Source: Dendrobium chrysotoxum (Eukaryota > Streptophyta > Magnoliopsida > Asparagales > Orchidaceae). From it: DNA of 64,000 nucleotides. Positions within the stretch are counted from its first letter, which is position 1. Every line of letters starts with the position of its first letter. Shown here piece after piece: positions 1 to 11,288 of this stretch. The notes below the pieces were generated by a model that was not told the origin of the DNA, ran no database searches, and was given only the letters and a program-made list of their open reading frames with translations. The translations under genes and the position numbers were made by a program. The stretch is from NCBI GenBank assembly GCA_019925795.1, contig CM034310.1:13164764-13228763 (forward strand), in the 5' to 3' direction.

Positions 1-1378
1 TGGACACGTTGTCTGAGTTTTATTTTGTTAGATTTCTTTGACTTTTTAGATATAAATTGATAGGTTATATGACCCATTTGGAGTAATATTGAATTTATAA
101 TGAATTTCTAAACATTAGCCGATTTTAATATTACTTGTTGGGTAGCCGTTTTTGCCTTATTTTGGATGTATATGAAAACTTTTTGAGTTCTCCATGTGAC
201 TACCCATTTTATAGTTGTTTGATACTTATATTTCTTTAATATAAATTAATTATTTATCAAATATAACATTATTAGTTAATAAATTATTATTGGATTAATA
301 GTTTTATTTAAATTTGACTTTACTTACCCTTTCCCTTTAAATACCCCTCTTCCTCTTTATATGAGTATATATTCAAGAGAGAAACTCCAGTATTTTCTCC
401 ATTCCTTTTCCCTTCATTACATGCTAAATATTGAGAGGAGAAACTTTGATTTTCATTCCAAGAGCTCTTTTCATTTGCGAGATCAAAATCTTGGTTGGAA
501 AGCTTCAACGCACTAAATCCTGTAACGTCTCTTGGAGTTCTTGAGTTTGCTTCCTTTTTTTAAATTTTTACTTGTTGTTATTTTAGTTTTTCACCATACA
601 TTTTTTCTTGAAAATTTTTATTGTTTGGTGAAATACTAGTTGAGAATACTATATTAAGTTTTGTATGTTAAATCTTTTAAATCCATAAAGATAACAAAGC
701 AAGTATGTTTATTTTCAATTTTGTGGCATATATTTATTTTCAAATTTAATTCATTTTTAAAAGTATTATATGATTTGAAGAGTTATAATTTAAATCAGTA
801 AGAAAAAAGATTTTATTTAAAATATTATTTATATTTTTGTCAAAATATAAATCTATCTTAAAGTGAGCAAATGTAATATTCCATTTGAGAATAGAGAGGT
901 GATTAAAATTATTTTGTAAGATCACCTGAAATATTTTTTTTGGTCATTTTATTGCAAGATATTTGAAGCTTATTTTATTTACATCAAATTGTTTTTTTCT
1001 TTTTCTTGATTTAAGCCATTCGGCTTAGTGTAGTTTAAATTGTAATTAGATTGGGTTGTACAGGCCCGTGTACTAGAATACTTAGGTTGTAAAGAGCTTC
1101 TTTGGTTTAAAGAAGTGAGGTTTACAAGGAAGACCTAAGATTAGTGGATTCTAGCCCGAGAGTTGGCTTGCGTGGACATAGGTCAAAGTGGAATCTGGGC
1201 TGAACCACATAAATATATTGTGCCTCTTATTTTATTTCTTGCATCAAGTTTCTTTTATCATTATGTGATTATTTACTCTTTGTAAAATAGCTTTAAAATT
1301 ACTTTAATTGCTTTCTTTTAATAAAAATTTTAAAAAACCCAATTCACCCCCCTCTTGGGGTGCCATAGTCATCCAACA
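1..1378 (+). mobile_element. 3' part of a copia-type LTR (solo LTR or end of an element lying to the left)
   Basis: This AT-rich, non-coding stretch ends in CCAACA directly against the satellite. Its last 200 bases carry landmarks found in the other LTRs here: a GTGGACATAGGTCA...GAACCAC segment near 1173-1205 and AATTCACCCCCCTCTTGG near 1341-1358. The same landmarks lie near the 3' ends of the LTRs at 4744-6370 and 35680-37337. A TTTAAATA stretch at 336-343 could be its TATA box, so U3, R and U5 may all be present. No primer-binding site follows, so this is a 3' LTR or a solo LTR. Its start and any partner LTR lie outside the window. The short ORF at 320-508 on minus is not supported as a gene. 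Confidence 0.7.
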
Positions 1379-4300
1379 CATCATAGAGGATCGAAACTAG
1401 AAGAGTATATGATGAGGTAGAAATTAGCCCATCATAGAGGATTGAAACTGGATGATCGTAAGAAAGGGTAGGAATATACCCATCACTAAATATCGAAACT
1501 TGGAGATCATATGATGGGGTAGGAATATACCCATCATTGAGTATCAAAATTGGGAGATCATATGTTGGGGCAGGAATATGCCCATCCTAGAGGAAGAAAA
1601 ATATGAGATCGTATGATGGGCAGGAATATGCCCATCATAGAGGATCAAAACTAGGAGATCATTTAATGGGGTAGGAATATGCCCATCATAGAGGATCAAA
1701 ACTGGGAGATTGTATGATGGGTTAGGAATATGCCCATCGTAGAGGATCAAATTTGAGAGATCATAAGATGGGGTAAGAATATGCCCATCATAGAGAATAG
1801 AAACTGGGATATCATATAATGAGGTAGGAATATGCCCATCACAGATGAACATTACTGGGAGATCATATGATGGGGTAGAAATATGCCCATCATAGAGGAT
1901 CAAAACTAAGAGGTCATATGATGTTGTAGAAAGATGCCCATCATAGCGGAACCAAATTAGGAGATCGTATGATGAGGTAGAAATATGCCCATCATAGAGC
2001 ATTGAAACTGGGAGATTTTATGATGATGTAGGAATATCCCCATCAGAGAGTAATAAAACCTGGAGATCGTATGATAGGGTAGGAATATGCCCATCATAAA
2101 GAAATAATACTAGGAGATCGTATATTGGGGTAAAAATATGCCCATCACCGAGGATCAAAACTAGGAGATCATATGATGTAGTAGGAATATGCCAATCATA
2201 GAGGATCGAAACAAGGAGATCGTATGATCTAGAAGCAATATGTCTATCACAGAGGATCAAAATTTGGAGAATGTATGACTGGGTATAAATATGCCCATCA
2301 CAGAGGATCGAAACTAGGAGATCTTATGATAGGTTAAGAATATGCCATCATAGAGGATAAAAACTTGGAGATTATATGATGGAGTTGGAATATGCCCATC
2401 CCAGAGGATCGAAACTGGAAGATTATCTAATGAGGTAGGAATTAGCCCATCATGGAGGATCAAAACTAGAAAATTGTATGAAAGGGTAGAAATATGCCCA
2501 TCATTAAGGATCGAAACTAGAAAATCATATGATGGTGTAGGAATATACCCATTATAAAGTATCAAAGTTGGGAGATCGCATGATGGGTTAGGAATATCCC
2601 ATCATAGAGGAACAAAAATGGGAGATCGTATGATGGGTAGGAATATGCCCATCATAGAGGATCGAAACTAGGAGATCATATGATGGTAAAGGAATATACC
2701 GATTACAGAGGATACAAACTTAGAGATCATTTGATGGGGTAGGAATATGCCCATCACAGAGGATTAAAATTAGGAGATCTATGATGTGGTGAGAATATGC
2801 CCATTATAAAGGATCAAAACTTGGAGATCATTTGATGGGGTAGGAATATGCCCATCACAGAGGATCAAACCTAGAAATATTTTGATGGGGTAAGAATATC
2901 CCTATCATAGATGATTAAAACTAGAAGATTATATGATGGGATAGGAATATTCACATAACATAGGATCAAAATATGGAGATTGTGTGATGGGGTAGGAATA
3001 TGCCCATCACAGATGATCAAAATTGAGATATCATCTAATGGACTAGTAATATGCCCAATACAGAGGATCGAAATTGGGCGATCGCATGATGGGGTAGGAA
3101 TATGCCCATCATAGAGAATCAAAACTAGGAGATCTTGTGATGGGGTAGGAATATGCCCATCATAGAGGATTGAAATTGGGAGATTGCATGATGGGGTAGG
3201 AATATACCCATCACAGAGGATCGAAACTGGGAGATTATATTATGGGGTAGAAATATGCCCATCATTGAGGAACATTACTGGGAGGTCCTATGATGGGGGT
3301 AAGAATATGCCCATCACAGAAGATCAAAACTAGGAGATCGTATAATAGGGTAGGAATATGCCCATCATAGAGTTTCGAAATAAGGAGATTGTATGATGGG
3401 GTATGAATATACCCATCAGCGAGGATCGAAATTAGGAGAACATATCAAGGGGTGGGAATATACCCATCACATAGGATCATGACTGGAAGATCATATTATG
3501 TGGTAGGAATATCCCCATCATGGAGGATCAAAGCAAGGAGATCGTATGATGGTGTAGGAATATACCCATTATAGAGGATCAAAACTAGGAGATCGTATGA
3601 TAGGGTCAAAATATTCCCATCACAGAGGAATATTCTTAGGTGATGATATGATGGGGTAGGAATTTTCTATCACAGAGAATCAAAATTAGGAGGTCATATA
3701 ATGGGGTAGGAATATACGCATCATAGAGTATCAAAACTAAGAGATCATGTGATGGGGTAGAAATATGCCCATCATAGAGGATTAGAATTGGGAGATTGTA
3801 TGATGAGGTAGGAATATACCCATCACAAAGGATCAAAACTGAGAGATCGTATGATGGGGTAGGAATATGCCCATCACAGAGAAATATTACTGGGAGATCA
3901 TATGGCTGGGTAAGAATTTGCTTATCATAGTGGATCAGAACTAGGAAATTATATGATATGGTAGGAATAGGCTTATAATAATGAATTAAATCTAGAAGAT
4001 CATATGATATGGTAGGAATATGCCTATCGTAGAGGATCAAAATTGGTAGATCGTTGGAAGGGTAAGAATATTCCCATCAGAGAGGATCAAAACTAGTAAA
4101 TTATATGATGGGGTAGGAATGTACCATCATAGAGGATCAAAACTAGGAGATTATATGATGGGGTAGGAATATGCCCATCAAAGAGGATCAAAACTAGGAG
4201 ATCATATGATAGGGTAGGAATATGCCCATTATAGAGGATTGAAACTAGCAAATCATATGGTGGGGCAGGAATATGACCATCATAGAGGATTGAAATTGGA

Positions 4301-4743
4301 AGAACATATGAAAGCGTAGGAATATGCCCATCACTGAGGATCAAAACTAGGAGATCGTATGATTGGGTATGAATATACCCATCATAGGGGATCAAAATTG
4401 GGAGATCGTATGATGGGATGGAATAAGCCCATCACAGAGGAACAAAAATAGGAGATCATATGATGGGTAGAAATATTCCCATCATAGAGGATTGAAACTA
4501 GGAGATCACATAATGTTGTAGGAATATACCCATCACAGAGGATAAAAACTAAGAGATTATTTGATGTGGTAGGCCCATCAAAGAGGGTCAATATTGGGAG
4601 ATCATTTGATGGGGTAGGAATAGACCCATAACTGAGGATCCAAACAGGCAAATCTTATGGTGGGGTAAGAATATGCCCAACATAGAGGATCAAAATTGGC
4701 ATATCATATGATGGGGAAGGATTATGCCCATCATAGAGGATCA
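1379..4743. repeat. 51-bp tandem satellite, block A (about 66 copies)
   Basis: The monomer repeats head to tail with a 51-bp period. In pieces it reads AGATCATATGATGGGGTAGG, then AATATGCCCATCATAGAGG, then ATCAAAACTAGG. Copies differ by scattered substitutions (CATCATAG versus CATCACAG; GATCAAAACTAGG versus GAACATTACTGGG) and rare one-base indels. Because 51 is 17 codons, one minus-strand frame is open in most monomers and gives ORFs of 62-152 codons with a 17-residue period. I regard these as by-products: they have no conserved start or end and stop at random monomers. The block ends where element 1 inserted. Confidence 0.97.
4739..4743. repeat. Target-site duplication, left copy (GATCA)
   Basis: GATCA lies directly before the LTR that begins TGTTGCAAAT and is repeated directly after the 3' LTR at 14240-14244. 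It is part of the monomer (GAGGATCAAAA), and the repeat phase continues across the element. Confidence 0.93.
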
Positions 4744-5070
4744 TGTTGCAAATCTAGTTTTGATGATGACAAATATGTTTCAATTATATTTTGCTTGGCT
4801 AACCCATTTCAGGTATAAAAGATCAAGAGCAACTCAAGCCAACTCAAGATCGGGTCCAAGTGTGTCCAAATGTACTGTTTTCCTTTTCTTGAGTCAATTG
4901 TAATGTAACGGATCCACTAGCTAAGTAACCTTGAACACACACACTCAGGGGGAGAGCTTGAGTGAATTAGAGTTTCTGTTCAATTTTTGTTCAAATCATC
5001 CTGGATGATATTCAAGTAAAAATAGAAACTCTAATTAGGGCGACCAAGTTAAGTGTGTCTGATTAAGCAG

Positions 5071-5543
5071 ATCATCTTGGACGATCCCGACATCGTACGG
5101 GACAATATGCTCAAATCAGAAATTCTCAGCCACTAGATCAAGTTAGGCAAATTTTTATTTTAAGATATTTGGTTTGATCGTCCTGGATGATACGTGTATC
5201 ATCCTGGACGATACTGTAAAATCATGCCTAAATTAGTCTGGTAATTAAGGAAAGTAATTAATACTTAATTGATACGATCATATCATCCTGGATGATCGTA
5301 GGATCATCCTAGACGATCATGATCATCTAGTGTGTTTCAGTTGTACGTCCAGAGCGGTGCTCAAGATGATTTTGTCACTATTTGAACTGATCGTATAGGA
5401 CGATACCCATATCGTCCTAAACGATCAAGTCATTTTTCGGTCGTCCAGCACAAGTTTCTCTAGATGACCAGAGCGGTCTTCTGGATGAAATTCCTCAATT
5501 TATACTAATCATCCCAGAAGATCACAGAATCGTACGGGACGAT
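5071..5543. promoter_or_regulatory. Paired palindrome array in U3 of element 1 5' LTR
   Basis: Five pairs of imperfect 15-bp palindromes (consensus ATCGTCCNGGACGAT) start at 5071/5092, 5177/5198, 5282/5303, 5390/5411 and 5508/5529. Within every pair the offset is exactly 21 bp; the pairs are about 105-118 bp apart. Many copies have ATCGTCC decayed to ATCATCC, as expected for loss of a methylated CpG. The array lies directly upstream of the TATA box, so binding by a dimeric protein is plausible, but that is inference. Confidence 0.7.
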
Positions 5544-5680
5544 GTGAATAACTTTTTCTACTGATCGTCTAGAAGAGCTAGATCATTTAAGCTGAAATAG
5601 CTGATTTTGAACTGATCTATAGATCGTCCTGGACAATCTAGGCTAACCAGTTGAGATTTAGGGCAAATTTTGGGCCCTCC

Positions 5681-5688
5681 TATAAAAG
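5681..5688 (+). promoter_or_regulatory. TATA box of element 1 5' LTR (TATAAAAG)
   Basis: TATAAAAG follows GGGCCCTCC and precedes the presumed transcribed leader. The same box is at 13544, 36650 and 41651 in sister LTRs. Downstream, ATTTTTCTT and AAGAAAAAT (5691-5699 and 5705-5713) can pair around a 5-base loop near the presumed RNA start. Confidence 0.65.
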
Positions 5689-6372
5689 ATATTTTTCTTT
5701 CAATAAGAAAAATCTTTTGCCACTTTCCTTTCTAGAGAAACCCTAGGGAGAGAGAGTTTGGGAGAGAGAGAGAGGATCTTGTGAGGGGAGTTCGTGAGGG
5801 GTTCACGAAGGTTGCTCCAAGCAAGGATCAGAGTCATCTTCTCCACTCATCATCTTTCATCATGTTAGTGTTCTTTGTGAGAGGATCGTTCGTAAGAAGA
5901 TACGGAGTTCTCTGCCCGCTTCAGGAGGAAGTGAAAGGAGTCTGAGGTTCTTTGCCTACTTCAGTAGGAAGCAAAAGGAGGTTAGGTTCTCTACCTCACC
6001 GTATCGGTGGAAAGGAGGTTTTTGTACAGACTTCTCCACCTTGTTGTGGGAGCAAAAGGAGAGACACTTTGTGTTAGTGCAATACCCGGAGGGGAGGCTC
6101 CGGGGAGTGGACGTAGGTCATGTTGACCGAACCACTATAAAAATTTGGTGTGTTCTTTCTGATTACTTTTTGCACTTTAGTTTTCTGTGATTATCTGCTT
6201 GGGTGTAATTTGTGTTTAATCTTTTCGTTTGAGTATTTACTTGTTTCCGCTGCATATCATAGAAAAGCTTTTTACTGTTGCTCTAGAATTTTTAAATAAC
6301 CAATTCACCCCCCCTCTTGGTTAGCCTCGGAACTAGTTCATCAGGGCTTAACATCCCTATCAAACTTTCAAG

Positions 6373-6384
6373 TGGTATTAGAGC
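6373..6384 (+). other. Primer-binding site for initiator tRNA-Met
   Basis: TGGTATTAGAGC differs at one base from TGGTATCAGAGC, the usual plant copia site complementary to the 3' end of initiator tRNA-Met. It starts two bases after the LTR, the normal place for minus-strand priming. Confidence 0.9.
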
Positions 6385-6428
6385 GGGATTCATAAAATCT
6401 AGTTTTGAAAAACTTTTAAATTTGATCC

Positions 6429-8230
6429 ATGGCTAACTTTGGTAATCGTAATACTACTGAAGGGTATTCAATTACACGACTGTCATTATTTGATAACTTC
6501 CTTTTGATTTTTGGAAAACTCGAATGTCCACTTTTCTTCAATCAATTGATTATCGTATGTGGATGCTTGTTAAGGATGGATACGAACCAGCTTTTAGAAT
6601 GATTAATAATGTGAAAACTAAACTTCCCTTTTCTGACTGGACTTTTGATGATCGTGACTTAGCACAATTAAATGCCAAATGTTTGAACTGCTTTTTCTGT
6701 GCTTTAAAATTTGAAGATTACATGCGTGTCTCTACTTGTACGTCTGGTAAAGAGATTTGGGATAGATTGTGCATCACTTAAGATGATATAACTGAAGTCA
6801 AACAGTCTAGGTTAAACATTTTGCTTAATGACTATAAACTTTTTTGCATGAAACCTTCTGAAACCATCTCTGAAATGTATATGAGATTCACTCAAATTGT
6901 CACTTCTTTGCATTCCTTAGGAAGAGAACTTATAAACTACGAAAGAGTGAACAAAATTTTTAGATATTTACCTTCTTCATATAATGCTAGGATAACTGCC
7001 ATCACTGAGTCTAAAGATTTGAATACTTACTCTATTGATAGCCTACTTAGATCACTCATTGTTTACGAGCAAGGGGTGAACAAAAGACAGCTTGATGCAT
7101 GTGAGAAGAAGAAGGAGAAAACAGTGGCACTAAAGGCCAAGGAGAGTGATATTAGTTCTTCTGGGTCGGATAGCTATGACGTTTCCTTGATCACTAGGTA
7201 ATTCAAAAGCTTTCTAAGGAAGAAACACAAGAACTTTCAGAAGTGGAACACGGGTAAGTCCAACAAAAATTTTAAGGGTTCATCTGATACTGTCTGTTTT
7301 GAATTCAGGAAGCCTGGACACATTAAGGCTTATTGTCCTACACTTAAAGCTCACCCAAGTAAGGAGAAAGGTGAGGAGAAACATAAGTTCAGGAAGGATA
7401 AGAAGCGGATTTAGAAGGCATTCTGGGCAGATTCTGCATCTGACTCTTCTGAGACTGAAGCTGAAGAGGAGGAAACAAATTTGTGTCTGATGGCTGATGA
7501 TCATCCAGGTCAGCTGACCAGGAAGAGGTATGTGAGCTTACTTACGATCAATTATTTAAAATATCTGAAAGAATTCATGCATCGTATAGGAAGCTTAAGA
7601 AAACTCATGCTAGCCTGAAACTAGAACTTTTGAATTTACAAAAAGAGCATGATTCGATAGTTAAAGATCGTTCCACACTTGACAGTAATCACTTGTCTTT
7701 ACTTGATAAGTTTAATGAATTGAATAAAAAATATTCTGATCTAACTACTGAGCATGATTTACTGAAAACCACGCATGTTGATTTAGAGAAAGCTTTCAAA
7801 GAATTAAACAATCTAGCATGTGAGTAGCAATGGTGCTTTGAAATTTGAAATTACAAGTTTAAAGAAAGAAAATGAATTTTTGAAAGTTAAGATCAGTGCT
7901 TTTGAGAAACATGAAACACCTCCTATGTTTGCACAGTTTCAAGCACCTCCACCTTTTGTAGAATCTGGTTCAAAATCTTCAAAGCATGTTTCATACACAC
8001 CTAGGAAGAGGTACTATCACCCACGTAGATTAGTTAACCCTTTTCCTGGTGTTAGATGTTTTTCATGTGGCATGCTAGGACACATTTCCCACACCTGCAC
8101 TGTTCACCGTAGTACACATTGGGTGTGGAGGCCCAAATTACCTATTTCACAGCACAACACACATGCATTGCATTCTCCTTTTCATAAGTAGGAACCCAAA
8201 CCTGTTTGGGTTCCTAAAACAAACATTTGA
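6429..8230 (+). pseudogene. gag: Element 1 gag (capsid/nucleocapsid), broken
   Basis: The start ATG at 6429 opens MANFGN, as in element 3. The N-terminal part resembles the copia Gag family (UBN2-like). A charged coiled-coil region (about 7560-7810) sits between two CCHC zinc knuckles at 7295-7336 and 8057-8098, which should bind RNA. Breaks: a lost base near 6500, a TAA at 6779, a TAA at 7199, a TAG in the segment after the first knuckle, a lost T near 7514 and another frame change near 7815. The first knuckle has its second Cys changed to Phe; the second is intact. Gag ends at a TGATGA pair (8228-8233) conserved in all three copies. No working Gag can be made. Confidence 0.88.
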
Positions 8231-8241
8231 TGATTTTGTAG

Positions 8242-11200
8242 GTGTGCTCTCACACAAAACCTCGTGAGAGCATGTGGTACCTGGATAATAGATGTTCTAG
8301 ACACAAGACTGGAGATGCAAATCAGTTTATTTTGCTGGAGGCCAGGGCTGGAGGTAAGGTTTCACTTAGAGATAACACCACCAGAAGGGTGGTAGGTTCA
8401 AGTATAATTGATGATTCAAAGAGTTTTATGATTAACAATGTTTTTCTTCTAGGTAGACTGAAACATAACCTACTGAGCATCAGTCAACTCTGTGACAAAG
8501 GATACAGCATCAAATTTTTACCCACTTGCTGCATTTTAAGCTTACATGACAAAGTTATTTTGCAGGGATAAAAGATCAATAATGTCTACAAGCTAGATGT
8601 AAGTTGCATTAAAGCTGAAAATTCAATCTGCTTAAAAACTACTGCTGATGAGTCTTGGTTATGGCATAGGAGATTATGTCATGCCAGTATGAAAACCCTT
8701 AGGAGAGTCACCAAAAAGGACTTAGTTAGAGGTGTTCCTAAGCTTAAGTATACTAAGGACCACCTGTGTGATGCCTGTCAGTTAAGGAAGCAAGTCCAGT
8801 CCACCTTTCACTCTGTTAAGGACATTAACACCTCTAGACCTTTAGAAGTCCTTCATATGGATCTCTTCGGACCCATTAGCACTATCAGCTTAGGAGGGAA
8901 AGTCTATGGGTTTGTGACTGTAGATAACTACTCGAGGTTCACTTGGAATAAATTTCTGTCACACAAATCTGAGTCATTTAATGAATTTAAGTCATTCTCC
9001 ACTTGGATTCAGAGGAAGTTAGGTTGTGAGATCTTGACTATTCATTGTGATCATGGTGGAGAGTTTGAAAATTTGAAGTATGGAAGTTTCTGTGAGGAGC
9101 AAGGGATTAGTCACAAATTTTCAGCTCCTAGGACCCCTTAGAAGAACGGGGTAGCTGAAAGAAAGAACAAGACCTTAGTGGAAGCCGCTAGAGCCATGCT
9201 TGCTGAGTATTCACTTCCAAAATACTTTTGGGCTGAAGAGGTGAACACTGCATATTATGTGCTGAATAGGGTGAATGTGAGATCAAATCTGAATAAGACA
9301 CCTTATGAGATCATTAAGGGTAAAACTCTAAACCTGTCCCACCTCCATGTCTTTGGCTATAAGGTTTTCATTCTGAACAATGGGAAATCATCCTTAGGAA
9401 TATTTGACCCCAAATCTGATGAAGGAGTGTTCTTAGGCTATTCTAGTGTGGGGAAATCCTTTAGGGTGTTTAATAAGAGGACTTTGGTGGTAGAAGAGAC
9501 AACTCATGTGGTGTTTAATGAATCTGATCCTAAGGTGACTAGAGTTGAGGAAGAAGAAGAGGTAGTGGAGATTACCCAAGGGGTTGGAAATGCAAATCTG
9601 GAGGAAAGGGTAGAACCTCAAACCACTCTGCCTAGAGATTGCAGATATTCTTCGAGTCATCCTAAAGAACTGATCTTAGGAGACCCTTCTGAAGGTGTTA
9701 GGACTAGGCATGGACTTAGGAAGGAAGTAAACCACTCTACCTTTATCTCAATGACAAAATCCATCAACATCAATCAAGCCCTTTCAGATGAGTTTTGGAT
9801 CTTAGCTATGCAAGAAGAATTGAATCAATTTGAAGGAATGATGTTTGGGAGTTAGTAGAAAGACCTAGAAATCAAAGTATTATGGGAACCAAGTGGGTCT
9901 TTAAGAATAAGATGAATGATTCTGGTGTGGTGGTTAGGAATAAGGAAAGATTGGTGGCTAAGGGATATAATCAGATTGAAGGGATTGATTTTGAGGAGAC
10001 CTTTGCCCCTGTGGCTAGATTGGAAGCCATTAGAGTGCTACGAGCCTTTACCTGTTATAAGGGATTTAAGCTGTTTCAAATGGATGTCAAGAGTGCCTTT
10101 TTAAATGGGGTAATAAAAGAGGATATTATTGTAGAATAACCCCAAGGTTTTGAGAGTTCCCAATATCCAAATCTTGTTTACAAATTAGAAAAGGACTTTT
10201 ATGGATTGAAACAGGCACCCAGTGCTTAGTATGAGAGGCTTAGCATATTCCTGTTAGAAATAAAGTTTGTTAAGAGGAGCGTAAACACCACCCTTTTTCT
10301 GAGGAGAATAGGGGATGACTTACTCATTGTCCAGATCTATGTTGATGATATAATTTTAGGATCTTCTGATAAATATTTATGTGATGAGTTTTCTAAAATA
10401 ATGAGTAAGGAGTTTGAGATGAGTATGATAGGAGAATTGTCCTACTTTTTGGGGTTTTGCATAAGGCAAATGGATGATGGATCCTTTCTCAATCAATCTA
10501 AATACACTAAGGATATTTTGAAGAAATATGAAATGGACAAAGCTAAGCCAATCAACACTCCCATGAGCTCCTCTGTTCAGTTAGATAAGGATTCAAGTGG
10601 AAAATCTATTAATAAGAAGAAATATAGAGGAATAATTGGATCACTGCTTTACCTGACTGCTAGCCGACCTAATATCATATTTAGTGTTTGTCTTCATGCT
10701 AGGTTTCAGGCTGATCCTAAAGAGTCCCACCTGACTGCTGTTAAGAGAATTCTCAGATATCTTTTAGGAACCCCAAACTAAAGAATCTAGTACCCTAGGA
10801 ACAACACCTCTTTTGAGATTATTGGATATTCTGATTCTGACTTTGCAGGGTGTAGGGTGGATAGAAAGAGCACTTCTAGAACTTGTCAATTCATAGGACA
10901 GTCTTTAGTCTCTTGGTCCAGTAGAAAATAGAACTCAGTTGCACTTTCCACTGTTAAAGCTGAGTACATTACCTTAGGGAGTTGTGTGGCTCAAGTTCTT
11001 TGGTTGAAGCAATAAGTTTTGGATTTAGGATTACCTGTGGGCATAATTTCAGTTCTATGTGATAATACTACTGCCATCTGCATTATTAAGAATCAAATCG
11101 AACATTCTAGAACCAAACACATTGATATAAGGCATCACTTCATTAGGGACCATGTTACGAAAGGGGACATTGAGCTACATCATGTAGCAACTGAAAATCA

Positions 11201-11288
11201 GCTGGCTGACATATTTACTAAACCATTGGCCTTTGACACATTCAGTATTTTGAGGACCAGATTAGGAGTGATTCATATAAATGCTTGA
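8242..11288 (+). pseudogene. pol: Element 1 pol (protease, integrase, RT, RNase H), broken
   Basis: The order is copia-type. Protease: WYLD at 8275-8286, but the catalytic D-S-G reads D-N-R (8284-8292). A TAA follows at 8569. Integrase: the HHCC zinc region begins near WHRRLCH (8659) and is followed by the catalytic core with MDLFGP, DHGGEF and AERKN; a TAG at 9139 interrupts it just before the last acidic residue. RT: begins near GTKWVFKNK (9885) after a lost base near 9830 and carries YVDD at 10338-10349. RNase H: runs from about 10790 to the end, including ADIFTKPL. Further stops are at 10137, 10227, 10779, 10788, 10929 and 11013. The reading frame differs from gag in the same way as in elements 2 and 3. 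Confidence 0.9.

Larger units (their letters stand above)
4744..6370 (+). mobile_element. Element 1 5' LTR (1,627 bp)
   Basis: The LTR starts TGTTGCAAAT and ends CTTTCA, followed by two bases and the primer-binding site. Landmarks in order: five pairs of 15-bp palindromes (5071-5543), a TATA box at 5681, a 9-bp hairpin just downstream (5691-5713), a CT/GA-rich leader with AAACCCTAG, the GGTCATGTTGACC palindrome at 6116-6128, and AATTCACCCCCCCTCTTGG near 6302. It differs from the 3' LTR at many, mostly C/T or G/A, positions, so the insertion is not recent. Confidence 0.92.

Noticed and set aside
320..508. 62-codon minus-strand ORF near the left edge
   Set aside because: It lies within an LTR on the opposite strand, downstream of a likely TATA box; no domain or homologue is recognisable.
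8200..8300. Programmed -1 frameshift between gag and pol
   Set aside because: The pol frame has a TAG (8239-8241) downstream of the gag stop, so the frames do not overlap, and no slippery heptamer is visible in the right phase. The frame break is reported separately with other explanations.
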